DNA of 64,000 nucleotides, from assembly GCA_910575545.1 (NCBI GenBank), contig CAJTFH010000015.1, forward strand, positions 1 to 64,000, read 5' to 3'. The translations under genes were made by a program, and so were the position numbers. This DNA is from Bacteroidales bacterium. Lineage in GTDB: Bacteria > Bacteroidota > Bacteroidia > Bacteroidales > Muribaculaceae. Below, piece by piece: positions 1 to 8,613 of the stretch. The notes beneath the pieces are model-generated. The model had not been told where the DNA came from, did no database searches, and saw nothing but the letters and a program-made list of their open reading frames with translations. Position 1 is the stretch's first letter. The number at the start of each line of letters is the position of its first letter.

Positions 1-104
1 TAACAAAGTCGGTAACGGTCATGTTGCTTGAGCCGTATGCGGGGAAACTCGCACGTACGGTTCTTAGAGGGGAAAGCTCCCGTAAGGGGGCTGACCTACT
101 CGAC
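1..104 (+). mobile_element. 3' end of a group II intron inserted in traE
   Basis: Only the last part of this intron lies in the window. Positions 30-63 form a typical group II domain V: a GAGCCGTATG arm pairs with CGTACGGTTC across a GAAA-type loop. A GC-rich hairpin follows at about 67-92 as domain VI, and the intron ends in CCTACTCGAC at 104. The same domain V sequence style and the same end (CCTACYCGAC) occur in the traI intron at 6199-8613, so the two belong to one lineage. The downstream exon continues traE in frame. Its reverse transcriptase, if it has one, would lie to the left of the window. Confidence 0.88.
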
Positions 105-206
105 TCATCGGGCGACCCCGACACCAGCAAGACAGCTGCCTCATGGTTCGGCGCGTGCATCTTCCTGATTGTAGCCGCCACCATCCTGCGCTCATTCTTC
201 CTTTAA
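105..206 (+). CDS. traE: TraE, 3' exon (conjugative transposon protein, DUF4134)
   Basis: This is the last 33 codons of traE, reading SSGDPDTSKTAASWFGACIF and ending in a hydrophobic segment and SFFL. The sequence matches the C-terminus of the small two-helix membrane protein TraE of CTnDOT-type elements. TraE is usually about 100 residues, with a signal-like first helix; that 5' part lies left of the group II intron and outside the window. The exon starts at 105, directly after the intron end, in phase 0. TraE is a presumed inner-membrane component of the mating apparatus. An unspliced transcript could give only a chimeric fragment. Confidence 0.85.
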   Translation, partial: SSGDPDTSKTAASWFGACIFLIVAATILRSFFL

Positions 207-217
207 TAAAATAATGT

Positions 218-550
218 ATGGCTGAATACCCGGTAAACAAGGGTATCGGCCGTCCGGTAGAGTTCAAGGGCTTGAAGGCTCAGTACCTCTTCATCTTCTG
301 CGGAGGTCTGCTGGTTCTTTTCATCCTGTTCGTCATCCTCTACATGGTCGGCATCGACCAGTGGGTATGTATCGGCTTCGGCGCGGCATCGTCCTCCCTC
401 CTTGTGTGGCAGACCTTCGCGCTGAACGCCCGGTACGGCGAACACGGGCTGATGAAACTGGGAGCGGCACGGAGCCATCCCCGATACCTTATCAACCGGC
501 GGCGGATAACCCGTCTGTTCAAACGACAACGAAAGGAAGAAACGACATGA
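218..550 (+). CDS. traF: TraF, conjugative transposon membrane protein (DUF4133)
   Basis: A 110-residue protein starting MAEYPVNKGIGRPVEFKGLK, the typical opening of the TraF/DUF4133 family. Two adjacent hydrophobic segments (about residues 25-45 and 48-65) predict an inner-membrane hairpin, followed by a basic C-terminal tail rich in Arg. It is a VirB3-like position in the operon, just before the VirB4-like TraG, which fits a role in the type IV secretion channel. The gene starts 11 bases after the traE stop, and its TGA overlaps the traG ATG (ATGA), implying translational coupling. Length agrees with the family. Confidence 0.93.
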   Translation: MAEYPVNKGIGRPVEFKGLKAQYLFIFCGGLLVLFILFVILYMVGIDQWVCIGFGAASSSLLVWQTFALNARYGEHGLMKLGAARSHPRYLINRRRITRLFKRQRKEETT

Positions 551-2946
551 GGAATACATCGAAAATAACAACTCTGGAAAACAAGTTCCCCCTGCTTGCG
601 GTGGAGCATGGTTGCATCATCTCAAAGGACGCCGACATCACGGTGGCTTTCGAGGTGGAGCTGCCGGAGCTTTACACCGTGACGGGCGCGGAGTACGAGG
701 CTATCCACGGCTGCTGGTGCAAGGCGATCAAGGTGCTGCCGGACTACTCCGTCGTCCACAAACAGGACTGGTTCATCAAGGAACGCTACAAACCGGAGCT
801 TCAAAAGGACGACATGAGCTTTTTGAGCCGTTCCTTCGAGCGACACTTCAACGAGCGTCCGTACTTGAAGCACACCTGCTACCTCTACCTGACCAAGACG
901 ACAAAGGAGCGTAGCCGGATGCAGAGCAACTTCAGCACGCTGTGCCGGGGACATATCATCCCGAAGGAACTGGACAGGGAAACTGCCACCAAATTCATGG
1001 AAGCCTGCGAACAATTCGAGCGCATCATGAACGACAGCGGGCTTGTCCGCCTGCGCCGCCTATCCACCGATGAGATTGTGGGTACTGATGGAAAGACGGG
1101 GCTGATAGAACGCTACTTCTCGCTCATGCCGGAAGGTGACACCACCTTGCAGGACATCGAGCTTTCGGCAAGGGAGATGCGCATCGGCGACAACCGCCTG
1201 TGCCTGCACACCCTCTCCGACGCGGAAGACCTGCCGGGCAAGGTGGCTACCGACACCCGTTACGAGAAACTCTCCACCGACCGGAGCGACTGCCGCCTCT
1301 CCTTCGCCTCCCCCGTGGGGCTGCTGCTCTCCTGCAACCATATCTACAACCAGTATGTGCTGATAGACAACAGCGAGGAAACCTTACAGAAGTTCGAGAA
1401 GTCCGCCCGAAATATGCAGTCGCTCTCACGGTATTCAAGGAGCAACAGCATCAACCGCGAGTGGATAGACCAGTACCTGAACGAAGCCCATTCCTACGGG
1501 CTGACCTCGGTACGGGCGCACTTCAACGTCATGGCATGGAGCGATGACGCGGAGGAGCTGAAACACATAAGGAACGACGTAGGCAGCCAGCTGGCAAGCA
1601 TGGAGTGCGTGCCGCGCCACAACACCATCGACTGCCCGACACTCTACTGGGCGGCGATACCCGGCAACGCGGCTGACTTCCCGGCGGAAGAGAGTTTCCA
1701 CACCTTCATCGAACAGGCGGTGTGCCTGTTCACGGAGGAAACCAACTACCGCTCTTCGCTATCGCCCTTCGGCATCAAGATGGTGGACAGGCTCACGGGG
1801 AAACCGCTGCACCTCGACATCAGCGACCTGCCGATGAAGCGGGGCATCACCACCAACCGCAACAAATTCGTGCTGGGTCCTTCGGGCAGCGGCAAGTCGT
1901 TCTTCATGAACCACCTCGTGCGCCAATATTACGAACAGGGTACGCACGTCGTGCTGGTGGACACGGGAAACTCCTATCAGGGCTTGTGCGGCATGATCCG
2001 GCGCAAGACAGGCGGAGCGGACGGCGTCTATTTCACCTACACGGAGGAAAAACCCATATCGTTCAACCCGTTCTACACCGACGATTACATCTTCGACGTG
2101 GAGAAGAAAGACAGCATCAAGACCTTGCTGCTGACGCTCTGGAAGTCGGAGGACGACAAGGTGACGAAGACGGAGAGCGGTGAACTGGGCAGTGCCGTGA
2201 GTGCCTACATCGAGCGTATCAAGGCTGACCGGAGCATCGTGCCGTCGTTCAACACCTTCTACGAGTATATGCGCGACGACTACCGCAAGGAGCTGGCTGA
2301 GCGTGACATCAAGGTGGAGAAGTCCGACTTTAACATCGACAACATGCTCACCACCATGCGGCAGTATTACCGGGGCGGACGTTACGACTTCCTGCTCAAC
2401 TCCACGGAGAACATAGACCTGCTGAACAAGCGGTTCATTGTCTTCGAGATTGACAGTATAAAGGAAAATCGTGAGCTTTTCCCGGTGGTGACGATCATCA
2501 TCATGGAAGCCTTCATCAACAAGATGCGGCGTCTGAAAGGGGTGCGCAAACAACTGATAGTGGAAGAGGCTTGGAAGGCTCTATCTTCGGCAAACATGGC
2601 TGAATATCTGCGCTATATGTATAAGACCGTCAGAAAATATTACGGCGAGGCAATCGTGGTGACGCAGGAGGTGGACGACATCATTTCCTCTCCCGTGGTC
2701 AAGGAGAGCATCATCAACAACTCCGACTGCAAGATACTTCTCGACCAGCGCAAGTATATGAACAAGTTTGACCAGATACAGGCGTTGCTCGGACTGACGG
2801 AAAAGGAGAAGGGGCAGATACTCTCCATCAACATGGCGAACAACCCTTCACGGCTCTACAAGGAGGTGTGGATAGGCTTGGGCGGCACGCAGTCGGCGGT
2901 ATATGCCACGGAGGTCAGTGCTGAAGAGTATCTGGTGCGCCCGTAA
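547..2946 (+). CDS. traG: TraG, VirB4-like conjugation ATPase, exon 1 (796 codons) read into the intron
   Basis: TraG is the VirB4-type ATPase that powers the conjugative secretion channel at the inner membrane. The true start is ATG 547, overlapping the traF stop; an in-frame extension to 361 lies inside traF and is rejected. A Walker A motif GPSGSGKS lies at residues 444-451 and a Walker B-like LIVEEAW near residue 670. Exon 1 ends at 2934 (…EEYL). Translation of the unspliced message adds only VRP and stops at 2946. Splicing joins 2934 to 5442 and restores the family C-terminus, giving 834 residues, the usual length. The unspliced product lacks only the last 38 residues and might keep some activity. 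Confidence 0.95.
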   Translation: MRNTSKITTLENKFPLLAVEHGCIISKDADITVAFEVELPELYTVTGAEYEAIHGCWCKAIKVLPDYSVVHKQDWFIKERYKPELQKDDMSFLSRSFERHFNERPYLKHTCYLYLTKTTKERSRMQSNFSTLCRGHIIPKELDRETATKFMEACEQFERIMNDSGLVRLRRLSTDEIVGTDGKTGLIERYFSLMPEGDTTLQDIELSAREMRIGDNRLCLHTLSDAEDLPGKVATDTRYEKLSTDRSDCRLSFASPVGLLLSCNHIYNQYVLIDNSEETLQKFEKSARNMQSLSRYSRSNSINREWIDQYLNEAHSYGLTSVRAHFNVMAWSDDAEELKHIRNDVGSQLASMECVPRHNTIDCPTLYWAAIPGNAADFPAEESFHTFIEQAVCLFTEETNYRSSLSPFGIKMVDRLTGKPLHLDISDLPMKRGITTNRNKFVLGPSGSGKSFFMNHLVRQYYEQGTHVVLVDTGNSYQGLCGMIRRKTGGADGVYFTYTEEKPISFNPFYTDDYIFDVEKKDSIKTLLLTLWKSEDDKVTKTESGELGSAVSAYIERIKADRSIVPSFNTFYEYMRDDYRKELAERDIKVEKSDFNIDNMLTTMRQYYRGGRYDFLLNSTENIDLLNKRFIVFEIDSIKENRELFPVVTIIIMEAFINKMRRLKGVRKQLIVEEAWKALSSANMAEYLRYMYKTVRKYYGEAIVVTQEVDDIISSPVVKESIINNSDCKILLDQRKYMNKFDQIQALLGLTEKEKGQILSINMANNPSRLYKEVWIGLGGTQSAVYATEVSAEEYLVRP

Positions 2947-5441
2947 AGGGAATTTGACGAATGTCGCTTTGGCAAGCGACTGGGCAAGTGTTTAAAATGC
3001 CCATTAACAACCGCTAACCGGAGGGGAAAACCCCACAAGGGAACATAGCACGTTGGTAAAGCCATAAGTCAGCCAACTGTCAGGCTGCGACCGAATGGCA
3101 AGTTAAAATGATAGATATGAGGATAAAGCCTGCATTGGTTGAACGATAGTCCGAGCAGTCGTATCCTTGGGCAATGACGGAAGACAGTTGAATAATTCTT
3201 CGGAATTATACCGTTATGTTGCGGTACTACACTGATGACACGTAGCAGGAGTAGCATAAACTTACCGCAAGGCAACTACCATAAGTAGTAAAGGACGAAA
3301 GTCGTATCCGACAATCTATCGAGCCAAATAGTCGTCAAATTTCTAAACGGGGATTGCCTAAACCGGAAAGCCAGTTGTAGGGCTATGGGGTCTGCCCCTG
3401 AATATCCGGCATGGCAACGGAGCTTCCATAGTAGTCTGAGCAGGGTAACGCCCTGTACATGGCGAAGGGGAGCAGCTAATTAAGTTTAACAATTTAAAGG
3501 AAGATGTGAGAGACATGAGAAATCCAGAAAATGTGTTGAACAGTCTGAGTAAACACAGCGGTAACTTGAACTATAAGTTTGAGCGGCTGTATAGAGTGCT
3601 GTTTAACGAGGAAATGTTTTATGTAGCCTATCAGAATATTTACAGCAAGACAGGCAACATGACGGCAGGAGCCGATGGTAAAACCATTGACGGAATGAGT
3701 ATTGACCGAGTTGAACAACTGATTGGCAGTCTTAAAAATGAGACTTATCAGCCTAATCCGTCCAAAAGGACGTACATACCTAAGAAAAACGGGAAAAAAC
3801 GTCCGCTTGGCATACCCTCTTTTGATGATAAGCTGGTACAGGAAGTAGTCAGAATGATACTTGAAGCAATCTATGAAGGTAGTTTTGAACATACTTCACA
3901 TGGGTTTCGTCCCAAACGAAGTTGTCATACTGCTCTTATAGATATACAAAAGACATTCACTGCCGTGAAATGGTTTATTGAAGGCGATATTAAAGGATTC
4001 TTCGACAATATCAATCATGACGTACTGATTAATATTCTTCGGGAACGTATCGCCGACGAGAGATTTTTGCGGCTTATCAGAAAATTCCTGAATGCCGGAT
4101 ATGTGGAAGACTGGGTATTTCATAGAACGTACAGTGGAACTCCGCAAGGCGGGATTATCAGCCCAATACTGGCTAACATCTACCTTGACAAGTTCGACAA
4201 GTACATCAAGGAATACATCAATCGGTTCAATAAAGGGGTAACAAGAAAAGGCGACGCTCGATACAAGCTCTACGAACAGCGAAGATACCGACTGGCAAAG
4301 AAACTAAAGAATGAGAAAGATGTAAAGGTAAGGAAACAGATGACCGCCGAAATTAAGCGGCTACGAGAAGAACGGAACAACTATCCGGCACGTAATGAAA
4401 TGGACAGCAGTATCAAACGGTTAAAATACGTGAGATACGCAGATGACTTTCTGATTGGAATTACCGGTAATCTTGAAGACTGCAAAACAGTAAAAGAGGA
4501 TATTAAGAATTATTTGAATGAAGCTCTTAAACTGGAACTGTCAGACGAAAAGACACTGATAACCAATGCGCAGAAACCAGCGAAATTTCTCGGATATGAC
4601 GTATTTATACGTAGGTGTAACGATTTACGTAAGGATAAGTACGGTAAAACGGTTCGTGCATTCGGACACAAGCCTGTATTGTACCTGAATTTTGAAACGA
4701 TGCGGAAGAAACTCTTTGATTATAAAGCCGCAAGAATCGCGGTCGTCAATGGCAAAGAGGTTTGGAAATCCATCGTCAGAACGTACATGCTGAACTTGGA
4801 TGACTTGGAAATAGTCAGTCAGTTCAATGCCGAAATCCGAGGGTTCTATAATTACTACTCAATAGCCAATAACAGCTATGTCATCAATTCTTTCTATCAC
4901 ATTATGTCATACAGCATGTATAAGGTATTTGCGAACAAATACAAATCATCTGTAAAGAAAATACTTCTGAAATATAAAAAGAACAAGGTTTTCCAAGTGG
5001 CATATGAAAATAGCAAGGGTAAGACACTTTACCAATCATTTTATCATGATGGTTTCAAACGCAAAAAGGTTGCAGGGAATATTTACTGTGACACTATTCC
5101 ACGGACAGTTTCCATAACAGGTGGACGTAACAGCCTTATGGAAAGGCTGAAGCTCCAAGTTTGCGAATTATGCGGTGCTACCGATAAACTCGAAATGCAT
5201 CACGTTCGCAAACTTAAAGACCTGAAAGGTAAATCCGACTGGGAAAAGAAAATGATAGCTCGAAGACGAAAAACTTTGGCTGTCTGCTCAAAGTGTCATG
5301 CAAAAATAGACCCCGACCGAAGAATCAGACTGAATTAATTAGTGGAGAGCCGGATACAGGGAGACTTGTAAGTCCGGTTCGGAGGCGAGTACTCGGAAAC
5401 CTACCATAGAAATATGACAAGGCGCTGGGTGCTTAGCCTAC
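2935..5441 (+). mobile_element. Group II intron in traG, complete with maturase
   Basis: The intron begins GTGCGCCCGT, the group II 5' consensus, and ends in CCTAC (…AY) at 5441, a length of 2507 bases. Positions 2947-3500 are non-coding and hold the structured domains I to III. The intron-encoded protein lies in domain IV. Domain V is at 5347-5380: GAGCCGGATA pairs with the 3' arm ending in CCGGTTC. Domain VI follows at about 5381-5435. The flanking traG codons (CTG/GCG) join in frame. Domain V and the 3' end differ from those of the traE and traI introns, so this is a separate lineage and an independent insertion. It is inserted in the sense direction, as splicing requires. Confidence 0.93.
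3515..5338 (+). CDS. ltrA: Group II intron reverse transcriptase/maturase with HNH endonuclease domain
   Basis: The intron-encoded protein has about 607 residues from ATG 3515. A GTG at 3506 in the same frame is an alternative start, and AAAGGAAG at 3496-3503 is the likely ribosome site. Reverse transcriptase motifs run through RPLGIPSFDDKLVQEVVRMI, GDIKGFFDNINH, TPQGGIISPILANIYL and the catalytic YADD near residue 308. A maturase (X) region follows. The C-terminus from about residue 549 has a CELC…CSKC zinc-binding HNH nuclease with an HH pair (EMHHVRKL). The protein should help splice the intron from traG mRNA and drive retrohoming by target-primed reverse transcription. All key motifs look intact. 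The gene symbol is by analogy with the lactococcal maturase. Confidence 0.93.
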   Translation: MRNPENVLNSLSKHSGNLNYKFERLYRVLFNEEMFYVAYQNIYSKTGNMTAGADGKTIDGMSIDRVEQLIGSLKNETYQPNPSKRTYIPKKNGKKRPLGIPSFDDKLVQEVVRMILEAIYEGSFEHTSHGFRPKRSCHTALIDIQKTFTAVKWFIEGDIKGFFDNINHDVLINILRERIADERFLRLIRKFLNAGYVEDWVFHRTYSGTPQGGIISPILANIYLDKFDKYIKEYINRFNKGVTRKGDARYKLYEQRRYRLAKKLKNEKDVKVRKQMTAEIKRLREERNNYPARNEMDSSIKRLKYVRYADDFLIGITGNLEDCKTVKEDIKNYLNEALKLELSDEKTLITNAQKPAKFLGYDVFIRRCNDLRKDKYGKTVRAFGHKPVLYLNFETMRKKLFDYKAARIAVVNGKEVWKSIVRTYMLNLDDLEIVSQFNAEIRGFYNYYSIANNSYVINSFYHIMSYSMYKVFANKYKSSVKKILLKYKKNKVFQVAYENSKGKTLYQSFYHDGFKRKKVAGNIYCDTIPRTVSITGGRNSLMERLKLQVCELCGATDKLEMHHVRKLKDLKGKSDWEKKMIARRRKTLAVCSKCHAKIDPDRRIRLN

Positions 5442-5558
5442 GCGTACACCACCGAGGAAACGGAGAAAGTGGAGGTTTACCGTCTGGCGGAAAAGTTAGG
5501 CGGCGACATCGAAGCCGCCATCCGTCAACTTGCCGAAAGGCGGAGAAACAAGGAATAA
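5442..5558 (+). CDS. traG: TraG, 3' exon (last 38 residues)
   Basis: Directly after the intron end the reading frame encodes AYTTEETEKVEVYRLAEKLG and continues to RRNKE and a TAA stop. Joined to exon 1 this gives …EEYLAYTTEETEK…, which continues the TraG family C-terminus smoothly. The piece has no start of its own and can only be made from spliced RNA. It carries no catalytic motif, so its loss might weaken rather than abolish the ATPase; this is inference. Confidence 0.88.
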   Translation, partial: AYTTEETEKVEVYRLAEKLGGDIEAAIRQLAERRRNKE

Positions 5559-5590
5559 GTGAAAATGAATTTATCAACTAAAAAAGAAAA

Positions 5591-5977
5591 ATGAGTATGA
5601 GTTTATCAAAAGTGAAAATGCTGCAAGTCAGCAAGTGTTTAATCGGATTGGCGGTCGTGATGCTGCAATCCTGTGACGTGGAGGAAAACCGCCGTGACCT
5701 GCTTTGCGGGAACTGGGAAAGTGTGGAGGGGAAGCCCGACGTGCTTATCTACAAGGAGGGCGAAGCCTACAAGGTGACGGTGTTCTGCCGGAGCGGTCTG
5801 CGCCGCAAGCTCAAACCGGAAACCTATCTCTTGCAGGAGGAGAACGGCAACCTTTTCATGAACACCGGCTTCCGCATCGACGTGTCCTACAACGAAGCCA
5901 CGGACGTGCTGACCTTTTCGCCCAACGGGGATTATGTGCGGGTGAAGCCGCAGCCGGATAAACCGACAGAAGAATAA
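5591..5977 (+). CDS. traH: TraH-like conjugation lipoprotein (DUF3876)
   Basis: A 128-residue protein lying in the traH position, between traG and traI. A hydrophobic stretch near residues 15-28 ends in MLQSC, a lipobox, so a lipoprotein anchored by Cys28 is likely. The rest (CGNWESVEGKPDVLIYKEG) is a small beta-rich domain resembling DUF3876. A second ATG two codons downstream is also possible. Function within the mating apparatus is not established for the family. The assignment rests on position plus sequence style. Confidence 0.8.
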   Translation: MSMSLSKVKMLQVSKCLIGLAVVMLQSCDVEENRRDLLCGNWESVEGKPDVLIYKEGEAYKVTVFCRSGLRRKLKPETYLLQEENGNLFMNTGFRIDVSYNEATDVLTFSPNGDYVRVKPQPDKPTEE

Positions 5978-6000
5978 CAACCGCTAAAATCCAAAGTAAC

Positions 6001-6213
6001 ATGAGAACAAGAATAACAATGATTGTCTGCCTGTGCCTGCTTCTCGCGGGCACGGCAAGCGCACAGTGGGCGGTGATAGACCCGTCCAACATCGCGCAGA
6101 GCATCGTGAACACCTCCAAGAACGTGGTGCATACCTCGACCACCGCCCAGAACATGGTGAAGAATTTTCAGGAAACCGTGAAAATCTACGAGCAGGGGGT
6201 GCGACACGTATAG
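6001..6213 (+). CDS. traI: TraI, 5' exon (DUF4141), read into the intron
   Basis: The reading frame opens MRTRITMIVCLCLLLAGTAS with a clear signal peptide ending at about AQ, followed by the start of the TraI/DUF4141 domain (WAVIDPSNIAQSIVNTSK). Exon 1 covers 6001-6198 (66 codons, ending KIYEQG). The unspliced frame adds VRHV and stops at 6213. Splicing 6198 to 8614 continues as KKYYDALKSVNNLV and gives a 209-residue TraI, the normal length. TraI is a periplasmic, coiled, VirB5-like candidate of the CTnDOT transfer machine. Unlike traG, the unspliced product is severely truncated, so intron removal should be essential for TraI. Confidence 0.9.
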   Translation: MRTRITMIVCLCLLLAGTASAQWAVIDPSNIAQSIVNTSKNVVHTSTTAQNMVKNFQETVKIYEQGVRHV

Positions 6214-8613
6214 TTGCATAAATGATTGTTTAACAAGCGGCTAACCGTCGGGAACGGTAAGCCAAAGTTTAAACCCACTGTTCCGTCAGTGGTAGCCTAC
6301 GGGCACGTGCATCACGAGTAATTGTTTTGTACGAAGCTGCTCCGGACAAAGTAACCCACCCGAAAGGGGAAGCCGAAGCCGTAAGGTGGACGCAACGACC
6401 GCCAGCATCAGGAGGTTAGGGAGCGAGGCTGAGTGATATGGCTAACGAGAGTGAACTGTTTTTGACGCATCGTAAGGTATGAAACGAGCTAAAGATGCTA
6501 TAAGGCTTGAACCAAAATGGTAAGCAGCCGGATAACCCCGAACCTTGTGGGGCTACACGGACACTAGAGCTGCCGGTGTATAGACAGAGCCTAAGTCATT
6601 CGAAAGTCATTTATGTAAAACGTGGTAAGCCCGTATTTCTCCTATCATTCGATAGGTAAGTGAGCCGCAAGGCAAGCCGAACGGGATGCGGGTATAGGAT
6701 TGCGGAGAAAGCGAATGCCATTCTGTAATGGGATGGATAGAGGTTTAAACGTCACCTCACGGGAAACCGGGCAGACTTCCGCGTTAGGTAACTCTTTACA
6801 AGAAACTTGTTGAACTATAAAAAAGGAGGAAAGCAAATGAACGAGATTAGAACATCGTGTGCGCCTACTGACCAAACAATCAGCAATTGGGAAAGTATCG
6901 ACTGGAACAAATGCGAGTTAGAGGTTAGAAAGCTGCAAGCACGTATTGTAAAGGCTCAGAAGGAAGGTCGCTACGGCAAGGTGAAAGCCCTGCAATGGCT
7001 ACTGACCCACTCGTTCGCGGCTAAAGCATTAGCCGTAAAACGGGTGACTTCCAACAAAGGGAAGAACACATCGGGAGTAGATAAGGTTTTATGGTCTACT
7101 CCCATCGCTAAGGCGAACGCTATCACAGAGTTGAAAAGGCGGGACTACAATCCCATGCCTTTGAAACGGGTAAACATTCGTAAGAGTAACGGGAAATTGC
7201 GCCCGTTAGGAATACCTACAATGAAAGACAGAGCGATGCAGGCATTGTACCTTATGGCATTAGACCCCGTTGCCGAAACCACAGCGGACAACCATTCATA
7301 CGGTTTCCGTAGGGAAAGATGCACGGGCGACGCCATACATCAGTGCTACATCAACCTGTCCAAAGAGTCATCCCCGCAGTGGATTTTAGAGGGCGACATC
7401 AAAGGATGCTTCGACCACATCAACCACGAATGGTTGCTGAACAATATCCCGATGGATAAAGTGATGCTCCGTAAGTGGCTGAAAAGCGGTTTTATTTTCA
7501 ATAAACAGCTTTTCCCCACCGAGGAAGGTACTCCGCAGGGCGGTATTATCTCGCCGACGCTTGCGAATATGGCACTTGACGGTCTGCAAACAATGCTTGA
7601 AGCAAAGTTTCACAGGGTTGATTTGTACAGCCCTAAGAGATCATACTATCCGAAAGTGCATCTTATACGGTATGCCGATGATTTTATAATCACCAGTATA
7701 AGTAAGGAGATGCTCGAACAGGAAATCATGCCGATGGTCAAAGAGTTTCTTCAGGCACGGGGGCTTACCCTATCAGAAGAAAAGACGAAGATTACTCACA
7801 TCGACGAAGGTTTTGATTTTCTTGGATTCAACATTAGGAAGTATAAAGGCAAGTTTCTAATTACGCCGTCAAAGGAGAGCCAAAAGAAATTTCAGCGGAA
7901 GATTAACGAGATTGTCAATTCTCACAAAACTATCCCGCAGGAATCGCTTATTAGGCTTCTTAATCCGGTCATTACCGGATGGGCGAATTATTACCAACAC
8001 GTGGTATCGGGCAAAGTGTTCCAAAAAATGGACTTCCATATCTACCAGAAACTTTTGCAATGGTCGCTCCGACGACATCCAGCGAAAGGGAAATGGTGGG
8101 TAGCAGAGAGGTATTTCCATAAACACAGGGGCAGGTCTTGGGTTTTCGCCGCACCTTTCGACAAGGACGGTAGGCAAGAACTGTACCCGATTAAGTGGCT
8201 GACGGATACTAAAATTACCCGCTATGCAAAGCTTAAATGTGATGCAAACCCCTACGACCCAGATTGGACAGAGTATTTTGAAAAACGGGAAACCCGTCTG
8301 ATGCTCCAGTCTGCAAAAGGTAGGAATACGATAGTCCGTATTTGGAAACGCCAACAGCGAAAATGTCCCTACTGTGGGGAACCCATTACCCGGAATACTC
8401 CTTGGCGGGTATCCGAAAAAGTGGTTCACGGTAAAACCGAGCGAATGCTCGTGCATAGCTACTGCGGTAGAAATAATGTTCAACCTTTTAATAACGAAGA
8501 ATATGAGCCGGTTTCATAACAGAAATTTTGAGTTGCTTGAGCCGTATGATGCGAAAGTATCATGTACGGTTCTTAGGGGGGAAAGGGGTAGCAATACCCC
8601 CGACCTACCCGAC
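6199..8613 (+). mobile_element. Group II intron in traI, complete with maturase
   Basis: The intron starts GTGCGACACG, a good group II 5' consensus, and ends CCTACCCGAC at 8613 (2415 bases). Positions 6214-6836 are non-coding structured RNA. The maturase gene fills domain IV. Domain V is at 8539-8572 (GAGCCGTATG pairing with TGTACGGTTC), overlapping nothing but the extreme 3' side of the maturase region, and domain VI lies at about 8573-8605. traI codons join in phase 0 (GGG/AAG). Domain V and the ten terminal bases are nearly the same as in the traE intron, which points to one family entering the operon twice. Confidence 0.93.
6837..8519 (+). CDS. ltrA: Group II intron reverse transcriptase/maturase with HNH domain (second family)
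   Basis: A 560-residue protein with an unusually good ribosome site, AAAAGGAGG, 7-8 bases before ATG 6837; in-frame upstream TTG codons are therefore not used. The N-terminal part is an RVT_N-type segment (NWESIDWNKCELEVRKLQAR). Reverse transcriptase motifs include RPLGIPTMKDRAMQALYLMA, GDIKGCFDHINH, TPQGGIISPTLANMAL and YADD near residue 278. The maturase region and a C-terminal HNH zinc-binding module (CPYCGE … HSYCG) follow from about residue 510. It differs clearly from the traG-intron protein. Its role is splicing traI pre-mRNA and intron mobility. No inactivating mutation is visible. Confidence 0.93.
   Translation: MNEIRTSCAPTDQTISNWESIDWNKCELEVRKLQARIVKAQKEGRYGKVKALQWLLTHSFAAKALAVKRVTSNKGKNTSGVDKVLWSTPIAKANAITELKRRDYNPMPLKRVNIRKSNGKLRPLGIPTMKDRAMQALYLMALDPVAETTADNHSYGFRRERCTGDAIHQCYINLSKESSPQWILEGDIKGCFDHINHEWLLNNIPMDKVMLRKWLKSGFIFNKQLFPTEEGTPQGGIISPTLANMALDGLQTMLEAKFHRVDLYSPKRSYYPKVHLIRYADDFIITSISKEMLEQEIMPMVKEFLQARGLTLSEEKTKITHIDEGFDFLGFNIRKYKGKFLITPSKESQKKFQRKINEIVNSHKTIPQESLIRLLNPVITGWANYYQHVVSGKVFQKMDFHIYQKLLQWSLRRHPAKGKWWVAERYFHKHRGRSWVFAAPFDKDGRQELYPIKWLTDTKITRYAKLKCDANPYDPDWTEYFEKRETRLMLQSAKGRNTIVRIWKRQQRKCPYCGEPITRNTPWRVSEKVVHGKTERMLVHSYCGRNNVQPFNNEEYEPVS

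Noticed and set aside
361-546. Upstream extension of the traG frame
   Set aside because: It overlaps traF in another frame; the ATG at 547 overlapping the traF stop is the family-typical start.
1759-2553. Open frame antisense to traG
   Set aside because: Shadow frame without start signal or family match; the + strand carries Walker motifs.
8374-8613. Fusion of traI exon 2 with intron sequence upstream
   Set aside because: The added residues come from the maturase 3' end and domains V/VI read in another frame, not from traI.
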